From assembly GCA_964530165.1 (NCBI GenBank), contig CAZGYE010000246.1, positions 1-9,113 on the forward strand: a stretch of DNA of 9,113 bases. The letters are read 5' to 3'. The translations under genes and the position numbers were made by a program. Positions 1 to 6,210 of this stretch are shown piece by piece. The notes below the pieces were generated by a model. That model did not search any database and was not told the origin of the DNA. It saw only the letters and a list, made by a program, of their open reading frames with translations. Each line of letters starts with the position of its first letter. The first letter of the stretch is position 1. Source of the stretch: CAZGYE01 sp964530165 (GTDB lineage Bacteria > Planctomycetota > Planctomycetia > Planctomycetales > Planctomycetaceae).

Positions 1-135
1 CGGATGGTGATCGGCGAGCGTATTGGCGCGCTCGGCTCGAACGGGGCGACGCTTCACTCACGCCCCGCCACCCGTCGTCGAAATGAACATCGCTTCCGCC
101 GGCCTGTTCCCGGCGGGTTAGCTTTGTCGTTAGGC
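1..135 (+). repeat. Integron attC recombination site, 3' part (left end outside window)
   Basis: The end of this stretch reads GGGTTAGCTTTGTCGTTAGGC, which matches the L'-spacer-R' end of an integron attC; the R' box GTTAGGC is at 129-135. The complete attC at 1614-1744 ends in the same style (GGTGAACTTGTTCGTTAGCC). Upstream bases contain GC-rich self-complementary pieces (for example CGGGGCG near 42 against CGCCCCG near 61), as expected inside an attC stem. The matching left box (GCCTAAC) is not visible, so the site begins before the window or is degenerate. The boundary at base 1 is only the window edge. Confidence 0.6.
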
Positions 136-165
136 TTCAGTCAAAAACCCAACGGAGATGTGACC

Positions 166-717
166 ATGCGAGTCCTTCTATTATCGCTTGTGACGCTGAC
201 CGCAGTGATCCTTAACACTGCCGCCGCAGCCGACAAGAAGGGTTGGTCAAAGTCCGTCAATGGCCTGCAGGCACGCCTGAGCTTTGCGCGCAAGGAAATG
301 ATCAATGGCACACCCATCGTTATCACCTATCTGGAATTCCGTAACATTTCCGATGTCGGGAACGTCATGGAAATCCCCCTGAACCCGGAGAAGATCCAAT
401 TCGCTGTGACGGATTCAACCGGCAAAGTCGTTGAACCGTCGAACGGTCCTTTTGACGGGACCAGCGTCGAACTTGGCATGATCCGGCTACCATATGACAG
501 CTTCTTGCGGTTCAATATCGCCCGCCGAGGTGCTGGTGTTCCTAAGGATGAAGCGGCGCTCCTCGACCTCGGACCTTCACACAACTGGGTTTTCAAGCGT
601 GGTGACAAGAATACCTACTACCTACAAGCCACATTTACGATTGCACGGACCAAAGCGCGTCACTGGTTCGGAACTATTGAGATTCCCAAGACTAAAATCC
701 CGACGACCATGAAGTAA
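166..717 (+). CDS. Secreted protein of unknown function (integron cassette gene)
   Basis: This 183-residue protein has a clear Sec signal peptide: MR, a hydrophobic stretch (LLLSLVTLTAVIL) and a likely cleavage after the AAAA run near residue 21, before DKKGW. The frame is open back to base 4, but the ATG at 166 is chosen because GGAG lies 8 nt upstream and the signal peptide begins there; the earlier part would be attC sequence. The mature protein is beta-rich with a phrase of the form NGTPIVITYLEFRN at about 47-60 and a conserved-looking LPYDSFLRFNI at about 110-120. I take it for an extracytoplasmic beta-sandwich protein of a type common in planctomycetes, but I do not know its function. 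It lies just downstream of an attC end (GTTAGGC at 129-135), so it looks like a promoterless cassette gene moved by an integron. Confidence 0.8.
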   Translation: MRVLLLSLVTLTAVILNTAAAADKKGWSKSVNGLQARLSFARKEMINGTPIVITYLEFRNISDVGNVMEIPLNPEKIQFAVTDSTGKVVEPSNGPFDGTSVELGMIRLPYDSFLRFNIARRGAGVPKDEAALLDLGPSHNWVFKRGDKNTYYLQATFTIARTKARHWFGTIEIPKTKIPTTMK

Positions 718-738
718 ACCCGCAAAGCCTAGAAAGGC

Positions 739-906
739 AAAAGGGATAAGTCCAATTATTGACAAGTCGTACTGGCCGTGATACGGTCTTGGCATGCCAC
801 GCACTGCTCGCATCGCGCCTGGGGGGATGGTTTTTCATGTCCTGAATCGGGGCAATCACCGAATGCCGATCTTTGAGCAGTACGAATATTGGACTTATCC
901 CCTTTT
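739..906. mobile_element. Small inverted-repeat element derived from a RAYT/REP transposon (non-autonomous remnant)
   Basis: The left arm AAAAGGGATAAGTCCAAT (739-756) is matched by the right arm ATTGGACTTATCCCCTTTT (888-906). They are inverted copies differing by one extra C. Between them lie a short leader and the first 29 or so codons of a REP-associated tyrosine transposase (794-880), after which the coding sequence breaks off into the right arm. This is the structure of an internally deleted element (MITE-like) that could be moved only by a full-length relative elsewhere. It sits between the secreted-protein cassette and the HEPN cassette, where an attC site should be. The arms are followed by a pyrimidine-rich tandem repeat (899-928). 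Confidence 0.65.
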
Positions 907-943
907 CTTTTTTCCCCTTTTCTTTTCGTTATGCATCCAATAG
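794..943 (+). pseudogene. REP-associated tyrosine transposase (RAYT), N-terminal fragment only
   Basis: The ATG at 794 opens a 49-codon frame starting MPRTARIAPGGMVFHVLNRG, followed by NHRMPIFEQ. This is the typical start of Y1-type REP transposases (TnpA_REP family), whose full length is about 200-250 residues. The catalytic HUH motif and the tyrosine are absent. Homology stops near residue 30, and the rest (YEYWTYPLFFF...) is translation of the inverted-repeat arm and the pyrimidine tract, ending at TAG 941-943. It is therefore a relic and not a working gene. The fragment could still act as part of a mobile REP-like hairpin element. Confidence 0.75.
899..928 (+). repeat. Pyrimidine tandem repeat, two 15-nt units
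   Basis: Two head-to-tail copies of CCCCTTTTCTTTT plus two bases lie at 899-913 and 914-928. The first copy is shared with the right arm of the inverted-repeat element; the second runs into CGTTATGC at 927-934, which may be a cassette-type recombination box. A local duplication made when the element inserted is a plausible origin. Confidence 0.6.
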
Positions 944-953
944 GAGCGCACAT

Positions 954-1619
954 ATGGATGGCGGATACTTCATGCATTCCGGCATCCTCTTCAGCGTAGC
1001 GAAGGCGGCATACCAGCGCACAACTTCAGCTCCCTCAGATCGGACCGGCGGACAAAACGATACGCTGGTGGCAATCCTGTTTTCCGCCGCCACGCTCGAA
1101 TCGTTTATTATGGAAACCGCTCTTACCGCCGAAGGCGTCGGGAACATGGGCGGTACTCCCATGCTCATCCGCGACATGGCCACCGCCATTCACGAAGCAG
1201 AGAATTCTCGCGGTTCCGCCCGACTAAAGTACATTCTCGCGAAGGCAATCCTGCCGGGTGACTCCTACGACAAGGGCGCCCAACCGTTTCAGGACTTCGA
1301 CCTTCTTTTCTCGCTTCGCGATCATATCGTGCATATGAAACCAGAAAAGATCACCGAAGAACCACACAAAATGATCAAACGGTTGCAAGGGCTCAATCTT
1401 TGCGCCGAAGAAGAACCGAATGTCAAATCCAGCTGGTTGTCACAGGTATCCACACCCGCTGTTGCGCGCTGGTCATGCAATGTTGTTGCTCGCATTGTAC
1501 AATCCGTTCGTGAATGTTTTCCCCCGGAGGATCCGGATAATCCCGCGTGGTTGCAGTTTCTCACGTTCACAATGAATAGTTTTTCTGCAATCACAGAGTC
1601 TCCAACAAAGGATGCCTAA
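954..1619 (+). CDS. HEPN-like domain protein (integron cassette gene; possible RNase-type defence or toxin)
   Basis: The protein is 221 residues and mostly alpha-helical. The ATG at 954 is chosen over upstream starts because AGGAG (942-946) lies 7 nt before it. The key feature is LRDHIVHMKPE with R122-x4-H127, matching the Rx4-6H active-site motif of HEPN ribonucleases. It is preceded by helical segments (about 37-60, VAILFSAATLESFIMETAL) like the first helices of small HEPN proteins. Members of the HEPN superfamily are often toxins, antiphage RNases or antitoxin-paired nucleases; here the assignment rests on one motif and the helical pattern. There is no signal peptide or membrane helix. The TAA stop (1617-1619) lies inside the GCCTAAC box of the attC that follows, as is usual for cassette genes. 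No partner gene is seen in the cassette. Expression should come from an upstream array promoter. Confidence 0.8.
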   Translation: MDGGYFMHSGILFSVAKAAYQRTTSAPSDRTGGQNDTLVAILFSAATLESFIMETALTAEGVGNMGGTPMLIRDMATAIHEAENSRGSARLKYILAKAILPGDSYDKGAQPFQDFDLLFSLRDHIVHMKPEKITEEPHKMIKRLQGLNLCAEEEPNVKSSWLSQVSTPAVARWSCNVVARIVQSVRECFPPEDPDNPAWLQFLTFTMNSFSAITESPTKDA

Positions 1620-1744
1620 CAAGGCGTTGCACCGGAGCTGGCTCGCGTTTCGGTTTTTCAGCGCCGATTCCTTCGTTCACGTTTTTTCGTTTTTCAAGGT
1701 TCACTCGCGTTGGTCCGCCAGCGCGGTGAACTTGTTCGTTAGCC
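1614..1744 (+). repeat. Integron attC recombination site, complete (131 bp)
   Basis: The left end is GCCTAAC (1614-1620) followed by AAGG and CGTTGCACCG. The right end is CGGTGAAC, TTGTT and CGTTAGCC, with its R' box GTTAGCC at 1738-1744. Folding the right end back on the left pairs the CTAAC boxes and pairs GTTGCACCG with the complement of GTTCACCG, leaving one unpaired base. Such extrahelical bases are the strand-selection signature of attC sites recognised by IntI. The centre is a long imperfect stem. The upstream gene's stop codon is inside the left box. No further attC is seen to the right, so this marks the end of the cassette array. Confidence 0.85.
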
Positions 1745-1765
1745 GGTGGTGATTCGCGACGGAAG

Positions 1766-1800
1766 CACATCCCTGGGATTTCGAAAATCCGAGGGATGTG
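1766..1800. repeat. Strong 35-nt hairpin at the edge of the cassette array
   Basis: CACATCCCT (1766-1774) pairs with AGGGATGTG (1792-1800). Inside, after one G-G mismatch, GGATTT (1776-1781) pairs with AAATCC (1785-1790), with a 3-nt CGA loop. That gives 15 base pairs. It lies between the last attC and the stop codon of the minus-strand phage-type operon. No T-run follows it on either strand, so it is not a classic intrinsic terminator. It may be a REP-like hairpin or an mRNA 3'-end structure for the operon. Confidence 0.7.
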
Positions 1801-1818
1801 ACGCACGTGGGGGGCTCG

Positions 1819-2193
1819 TCACTTCGCTGGCCGCGTCGGGCTGATGACCTGCGGGTGGTCGCTGCCCTCCAGCCAGTTGTGGATGCGTGTCTGCGTGCGT
1901 TCGATAACGCGGTCTTCGGCCCTCAGAACGGCCGACAGCCATTTCGCCAGCCGCCAGGGAATCAAATGGTACAGCCCGGACTCCCGCCGGCACGGAATCG
2001 ACCGGCGACAAAACATCGGCAATGCATCCTGTTCACTTTGGAAATGCCGCAGTTGCTCAGAAATCTGTTGGCGATCCGGATATGGGCGCGCGAGCAGTTC
2101 GAGCACCAGACGCACGTCGTCTTCGCCGGCAGGATACGAGACCGCATCGGGATGTGGGAGACGTTCGTAAGCGAGCCAGAGGATTCGGGGCAT
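1819..2193 (-). CDS. Protein of unknown function, last gene of the phage-type operon
   Basis: The frame encodes 124 residues (MPRILWLAYERLPHPDAVSY... to TRPAK). Codon third positions are strongly G/C in this frame, as in the neighbouring real genes, and a moderately placed CAGGGA precedes the ATG by a few bases. The composition is charged and helical, with a patch of cysteine and arginine in the middle (CRRSIPCRRES, about 62-72) and a tryptophan-rich segment (IPWRLAKWL, about 78-86). There is no signal peptide or membrane segment. It follows the portal gene by 117 nt, in the place where phages usually encode a head protease, scaffold or capsid, but it resembles none that I recognise. An overlapping plus-strand frame (1798-2226) is judged a shadow. 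Confidence 0.55.
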   Translation of the reverse strand: MPRILWLAYERLPHPDAVSYPAGEDDVRLVLELLARPYPDRQQISEQLRHFQSEQDALPMFCRRSIPCRRESGLYHLIPWRLAKWLSAVLRAEDRVIERTQTRIHNWLEGSDHPQVISPTRPAK

Positions 2194-2206
2194 TGGTCCC
2201 TGTTAT

Positions 2207-2246
2207 CAGTAGGCAGTAGCCAGTAGGCAGTAGGCAGTGGGCAGTG
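2207..2246 (+). repeat. Heptamer tandem repeat (CAGTAGG)n
   Basis: Five consecutive 7-nt units starting at 2207 read CAGTAGG, CAGTAGC, CAGTAGG, CAGTAGG, CAGTGGG, followed by a partial CAGTG. The tract is intergenic, lying between the portal gene and the 124-residue gene and just upstream of the latter's start on the minus strand. Similar CAGTAGG-type tracts are, to my recollection, scattered in planctomycete genomes. Copy number is likely to vary between strains. A regulatory effect on the downstream gene is possible but not shown. Confidence 0.85.
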
Positions 2247-2310
2247 ATGAATCGATACGCTTCCGATGGAAACGATGCGAAACTAACGGTTGTTTCGAAC
2301 GATTCATGCG

Positions 2311-3669
2311 TCAGGATTCGCTTTCGATTTCGCTCTGCATGGTGACTGGATCGACTCCATCACGGCGCGCCACTTCGGAGCGGCTGATGATCTTTGCATC
2401 GACCAGACGGACGTCGGCAAGCCGCTCGCGATTCCGGTCACGATTGACGAGTTGTGGAAACGTCCATTGCGGCGCAACTTGCTCGAAGAAATCAGCGGGC
2501 AACAACCCGTGGTTGATCCCTTCGGTCATCACCCATCGCCAGATGTGGTTGAACTCAGTGGCAAAGAATTGCTGTTCGCTTTGGAACAGCTTGACCGCCG
2601 GTCCCTCGGCAACCATGGTCGAAGCGAAGTTCGCGTTGGAAGCATCTGACGTCAGCATGAACTCGGGAAGTCCCGCTCCCGCCGCGATCGACAGCAACAG
2701 CAGCCTGCCAAGCGGAACTGCGTCGACGAAGTTGGTGTTCGGCTGCAGGAATTCGAGTTCGGTGCCCTGTGACGTGGTGAGGATGGTGCCGGCCCGGTAA
2801 CGCTCTCGCCGTGTCGTCCCGTAGGGATCGGAAACCGAGCTGACTTGGGCCGAATCAGCCAACGCGGTTGCTCGTGACGGCGAACCCTGCACCTTTCGCC
2901 AGAGCACAATCGACGCCTGCAGCTTGCGGGCCAGTAGTTCGGTGTCACGCCATTTTTCGAAACAGGCGAGCACGTCCAGGATCGGCATGAGGATCGTCAC
3001 GCCGCGCTTCTGGTTCGAATCGATGCCAACTCTTGTGTGAAAGACGCTCTCGTCCGGCAGCTCTTCCAGCAATTCCCCCGATACGGGGTCGATCCGCAAA
3101 TACGCGGCCGGCGTTTCGACGTCGTCGGGATTGGTCAGAATGCCGTGCGAATCCGGATGTTCGCTTGTCGGTCCGATCGCTTCGGGATCGATGAAACGTA
3201 CTGTGGGTGGCCACGTCGCCAGCGGGAACTTTCGCAAGAAGCATTCGCCGTCGCGCCACGTCCGGCGAGCATACTCACGGTAAGAGAAATGCCGGCGGTT
3301 CTCGGTGACGAATTCGGTCCAGAGCCGTTCGGCGTCCCGAGCGAGCGCGTCGGTGTCGCCTTCTCTTCGGACGCGTTCGTGATTGAGCCGCAACCCCGGA
3401 CCGACCACGTAAATTTCCAGCAGCCTCAACAGATTGCGGGCATGCGGATTGTTCACGACGAGCTGCCGCGCTTTTGTGCGAGCGTCGGTCCGGTCGGTCT
3501 CGTCGAGTTCTGACTTGATGTCACCGAGCAACTTCCAATTGCCGGGATCCTCCGCGACCGGCTGAGGCGTCGACGCTTCGACGAGATTCAGCACCCGTTC
3601 CTGAACCAGGCGCTGATAACGGGCCTTCAATCGTGCGGAGTGGATTTTGTCGCGAAGATAATCGAACAT
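2311..3669 (-). CDS. Phage portal protein, lambda family
   Basis: This 452-residue protein would form the dodecameric ring at the capsid vertex through which terminase pumps DNA. The frame is open to a GTG at 3729, but ATG 3669 (MFDYLRDKIHSARL...) is preferred because the upstream part would translate the 3715-3736 hairpin. Lambda-type features are: the NPHARNLLRLLEIYVVGPGL segment (74-93), the helical crown-side LWTEFV and FSYREYARRTWRDGECF region (117-144), FIDPEAI (159-165), and the stem/clip part ending in LPEFMLTSDASNANFASTMV (334-353). The length is close to the usual 450-550. No frameshift or internal stop is seen. It lies directly downstream of the terminase genes, the normal phage order. 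No capsid or protease gene follows in the window. Confidence 0.92.
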   Translation of the reverse strand: MFDYLRDKIHSARLKARYQRLVQERVLNLVEASTPQPVAEDPGNWKLLGDIKSELDETDRTDARTKARQLVVNNPHARNLLRLLEIYVVGPGLRLNHERVRREGDTDALARDAERLWTEFVTENRRHFSYREYARRTWRDGECFLRKFPLATWPPTVRFIDPEAIGPTSEHPDSHGILTNPDDVETPAAYLRIDPVSGELLEELPDESVFHTRVGIDSNQKRGVTILMPILDVLACFEKWRDTELLARKLQASIVLWRKVQGSPSRATALADSAQVSSVSDPYGTTRRERYRAGTILTTSQGTELEFLQPNTNFVDAVPLGRLLLLSIAAGAGLPEFMLTSDASNANFASTMVAEGPAVKLFQSEQQFFATEFNHIWRWVMTEGINHGLLPADFFEQVAPQWTFPQLVNRDRNRERLADVRLVDAKIISRSEVARRDGVDPVTMQSEIESES

Positions 3670-3714
3670 GGCTCTCTCACTTGAATTGTTGGTTGCGCGA
3701 ATGTTTGTGTTCGT

Positions 3715-3736
3715 CCCACGGGTTGCCACCCGTGGG
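3715..3736. repeat. Perfect hairpin (9-bp stem) between terminase and portal genes
   Basis: CCCACGGGT (3715-3723) and ACCCGTGGG (3728-3736) form a perfect 9-bp stem with a TGCC loop in the 91-nt gap between the large terminase and portal genes. No T-run follows. The same core (ACGGGTTGCCACCCGT) is one I recall as a common dispersed palindrome in planctomycetes, so a REP-like element is the best guess. It could also attenuate or stabilise the operon mRNA between the two genes. Confidence 0.75.
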
Positions 3737-3760
3737 CTTCAGCTTGCTGCTTGATCCCCG

Positions 3761-5266
3761 TCAAAAGTTGAAACCGCCTGTCCGGCTCGGGGGCGTGATT
3801 TCCAGCCAGTCCTGCTCCGTCGGATTACCAACGGCGTGTAAACAAGCGGCTCCGAGTGCAAAGGCGCGATCGTCGTGATGGATGCCGTCTCGCAAATGGT
3901 CAAACCGGCAGCGCCCCGAAGCGGATTGCTTCAAGACAAGTGAAGCCAATTCGGTCTCGAGATCATCGCGGTCGCTTCTGGAAGTCAATTCTCCACAGCC
4001 CGGATACCAGGTGATCTCACGATTGAGAATCAGCTTGCGCAGGTTGACGGCCAGCGCGTGGTTGCCTCGGCCGCTGAGAAACTCGAACCGGCGAATGTCG
4101 TAGGTGCGTTCGAATCGTTGAATCGTTCCCACGAGCTGGTATTCATCGACGATGAACGTAACGGCGTGAAAGTCGGCGGCAACGCGTTTGATCCAGTCTT
4201 CGACCCAGGCGACTTTGACCGGGGCGTCGGGCGTCGGTTCGACGACGTCCATGCGATCGACGATGATTCTCGATCCGTCTCGGTGAATGACGACGCCGAC
4301 AGTGAAGTCGTGTTTCTCGGCATAGTCGATCGCCGCGATGTACTGGAGATGTGGCTGGCTTTGTTCGCAGATTGTGAGAGTATCGTCACGGCACGCTTCC
4401 GCTTCGGCGAGCGTGACAAACTCGCCGTCGGAATGCTGCCAAATGTTGCGCCACAGTCGATCGAACACCGGTCGGGGCAGGAGCGCTTCTTGTTCATTCA
4501 ACCATTCCTGACCGATCCACGGCGCCTGTGGGCCGTCGAGCGATGAGAAGTACCAGGTGGAACGTGTGCGGGCCGCCTCGCGGATGTTCCATTGCCATCC
4601 GCGACCCACGCCGGCGTTGGTCAGAACGGCCAAGACGCAGTTCGGCCGTTTGGCCGCCGATGAGAAAAGCGAGAACCACAGATCGGGTTTCTCCCAGTGG
4701 CAGAGCTCGTCACAAATGACAAAGTCGGGCAGCGCTCCCCATGAGCTTTGGACGTCTGAGGAGATGATCTCCAATTTGCTGCCCGTCGCGGGATTGATGA
4801 CGGCATGCCGCTGGATGTCGAGGTCCGCACACAACTCCGGATTCAGCCTGGCGATGTTCTGGACTGAGTTCCGGATCAGGGCGGCTTGATCCCGGTCTGC
4901 AGCCGCAGCCAGGCCATGCACGAAATGAGGCGAGCAGAGAATGATCCATGCAATCTGAACGGCCATGTCCAGAGTCTTCGAATGTCCGCGCGGCCTTTCG
5001 ATGTATGCTCGCCGGTACTTGGGTTCGACCGCTTCTCCGGCCAGCCGCAGCCAGGCGTCGTCAAGTGCTTCGAAATCGTTTCGCTGCCAGTCTTGCATCA
5101 AGATGGTGAAAGGCGTCGGGTCATCGGGCGAAAGTTTGAGCAGACGGCGAAATGCGGCCGGCGAAGTCCTATGTATTTGAGCGTTGAATCTTAGTCTCAA
5201 TCTCAGGGGGAATTTCAACGCCCATCGCTCTTGCCAGTTCAATGAGTTCTTCGTCGGAGAGGGCAT
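3761..5266 (-). CDS. terL: Phage terminase large subunit (packaging ATPase and nuclease)
   Basis: The ATG at 5266 gives 501 residues. An upstream in-frame ATG at 5302 gives 513, and a TTG near 5218 is also possible; none has a well-spaced ribosome site, so the start is uncertain. It powers DNA translocation into the procapsid and cuts the concatemer. ATPase motifs (counted from 5266) are: Walker A variant RPRGHSKT at 91-98, Walker B FVICDE at 182-187, and motif III VLTNAG at 214-219. The RNase H-like nuclease acidic residues are at D314 (AAIDYAEKHD), D374 (FIVDEY) and D465-D466 (GIHHDD). All key residues are present, so it looks functional. It overlaps the end of the small-subunit gene by about 98 nt with this start, suggesting translational coupling, and is followed by the portal gene. 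Confidence 0.93.
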   Translation of the reverse strand: MPSPTKNSLNWQERWALKFPLRLRLRFNAQIHRTSPAAFRRLLKLSPDDPTPFTILMQDWQRNDFEALDDAWLRLAGEAVEPKYRRAYIERPRGHSKTLDMAVQIAWIILCSPHFVHGLAAAADRDQAALIRNSVQNIARLNPELCADLDIQRHAVINPATGSKLEIISSDVQSSWGALPDFVICDELCHWEKPDLWFSLFSSAAKRPNCVLAVLTNAGVGRGWQWNIREAARTRSTWYFSSLDGPQAPWIGQEWLNEQEALLPRPVFDRLWRNIWQHSDGEFVTLAEAEACRDDTLTICEQSQPHLQYIAAIDYAEKHDFTVGVVIHRDGSRIIVDRMDVVEPTPDAPVKVAWVEDWIKRVAADFHAVTFIVDEYQLVGTIQRFERTYDIRRFEFLSGRGNHALAVNLRKLILNREITWYPGCGELTSRSDRDDLETELASLVLKQSASGRCRFDHLRDGIHHDDRAFALGAACLHAVGNPTEQDWLEITPPSRTGGFNF

Positions 5267-5723
5267 CAAGTAGGTCCGAATCGTTCTGCACGGAAATCTC
5301 ATCCTTCCAGCCGGGTGGAGCTGAGGTCTCCAGCCAGCGCTTCTGAGCAGAAACGTTCCCTTTCATGGCTGTTTGATACAACGCGGCGACCACGTTCTGA
5401 CTGAGTGCAGCTTCAACTTCCTTGAGCCTGGTCTGAAAATCTTCATCGGTCGCCAATGTTCGTGCATAAGATGTGAACGAGACGCCAACTTGCTGACATG
5501 CCCCGGCGGGGCTGGCGCCTCGCGAAAGTAAATGTAGAAAGAATTCTTTCTGTTCCGGTGTCAGCAGCGGTGCGGTCTTCTGCTCCTGACGCTGTGTCAA
5601 ACTCGTCTCATCTTCCGTCTTCCCGGCACGTTTGGTTTTTCCGGTTGTCGAAGACGTAGTAGACCGGCTCCGCGTAGCGGCTTTTTTCGAAGGTTTCTTT
5701 TGAGACGAGTGTCTGTTTGCCAT
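5169..5723 (-). CDS. terS: Phage terminase small subunit-like DNA-binding protein
   Basis: From the ATG at 5723 the protein has 184 residues. About 45 are a Ser/Thr/Lys-rich, probably disordered N-terminus, followed by a helix-turn-helix unit (LTPEQKEFFLHLL, then PAGACQQVGVSFTSYARTL, about 54-90) and the helical oligomerisation stretch AALYQTAMKGNVSAQKRWLE typical of TerS-like proteins. A C-terminal tail ends in IETKIQRSNT. Small subunits recognise the packaging site and load the large subunit, whose gene follows and overlaps. The start is doubtful: GGAGG lies 14 nt before ATG 5723, and this start makes 116 nt overlap the 3' end of the acyltransferase frame. A TTG at 5600, 7 nt after the acyltransferase stop and with GGAAG about 11 nt upstream, would give 143 residues and no overlap. 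Confidence 0.8.
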   Translation of the reverse strand: MANRHSSQKKPSKKAATRSRSTTSSTTGKTKRAGKTEDETSLTQRQEQKTAPLLTPEQKEFFLHLLSRGASPAGACQQVGVSFTSYARTLATDEDFQTRLKEVEAALSQNVVAALYQTAMKGNVSAQKRWLETSAPPGWKDEISVQNDSDLLDALSDEELIELARAMGVEIPPEIETKIQRSNT

Positions 5724-6210
5724 GCTTATCGCGGCGGCCTCCGTAGATCGCCGAGTGACTTTCAATCGAACAAGATTTATTGACCGTGATGCCCACCCTC
5801 AGGAATCCGGCTTTTTCGAAGAACGGGTTCATGTGTCCCATTTGTGCCAGTGCCTCAATCCACGGCCACGGGCAGGTCCGGCAACTGCGGCGAATAAACG
5901 CAGCCGCCAGTCCCGCGCCGCGATACGTGGGATGAATGACCACTCGCGACAGCGTGACCAACTGGCGGTTGAGTGTGCGAATCTTGATGCGTGACCATTT
6001 GCCGGACAGTCCAAAGAAACGGTTGCGTTGACTCAATGTGATGGGCGGTGACGTGAAGACGCAGATGCCGATCGGTTCCGGGCCGTGCCAGAGAATCGTC
6101 ACGTAACGAGTGAAGCCGAGGTTGTGGCTGCGATAATGCCACCGTGCGAAGTACGGCCAGTCGGATTTGGCGCCCGGGCTGACCCACAACTTCCGGGCGA
6201 TACTGAGACT
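5608..6210 (-). CDS. GNAT-fold acyltransferase domain, reached by -1 frameshift from the ABC ATPase (Mom-like candidate)
   Basis: This is a 200-codon stretch in the -1 frame relative to the ATPase; it has no convincing start of its own. After SIARKLWV comes a WHYR motif (24-27 of this part), then the GNAT core: strand YVTILWHGPEPIGICVF (36-52), the acyl-CoA loop SRVVIHPTYRGAG (88-100; RGAG is motif A) and the helix LAAAFIRRS. A PWPWIEALAQMGHMNPFFEKAGF segment (114-136) and the closing EPVYYVFDNR (181-190) follow. The fold is that of CoA-dependent acyltransferases. The neighbourhood (ParB, terminase) makes a Mom-type DNA-base modifying role attractive, but this is inference; a protein or small-molecule substrate is also possible. 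The last 116 nt also lie under the alternative long start of the terminase small subunit, yet third-position G/C is strongest in this frame. Confidence 0.82.
   Translation of the reverse strand, partial: SLSIARKLWVSPGAKSDWPYFARWHYRSHNLGFTRYVTILWHGPEPIGICVFTSPPITLSQRNRFFGLSGKWSRIKIRTLNRQLVTLSRVVIHPTYRGAGLAAAFIRRSCRTCPWPWIEALAQMGHMNPFFEKAGFLRVGITVNKSCSIESHSAIYGGRRDKHGKQTLVSKETFEKSRYAEPVYYVFDNRKNQTCREDGR

Noticed and set aside
1798..2226. Plus-strand 142-residue open frame opposite the 124-residue gene
   Set aside because: It has no ribosome site and no recognisable motif, and it runs through the heptamer repeat tract. The minus-strand frame has a better start, better third-position G/C bias and operon context.
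2207..2246. Heptamer repeat as a CRISPR array
   Set aside because: The units are 7 nt with no spacers; no CRISPR repeat-spacer pattern or cas gene is present anywhere in the window.
2247..2307. Inverted pair ATGAATCG / CGATTCAT as a terminator after the portal gene
   Set aside because: The arms are only 8 bp, separated by 45 nt, and there is no T-run, so the pairing could easily be chance.
3037..3513. Long plus-strand open frame antisense to the portal gene
   Set aside because: The portal protein on the minus strand is clearly recognisable here; the antisense frame is a by-product of its GC-rich third positions.
4058..4546. Plus-strand 162-residue open frame antisense to the large terminase
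   Set aside because: It lies opposite the conserved nuclease half of TerL and shows only mirror-image composition (Asp/Val/Arg-rich), with no motif of its own.
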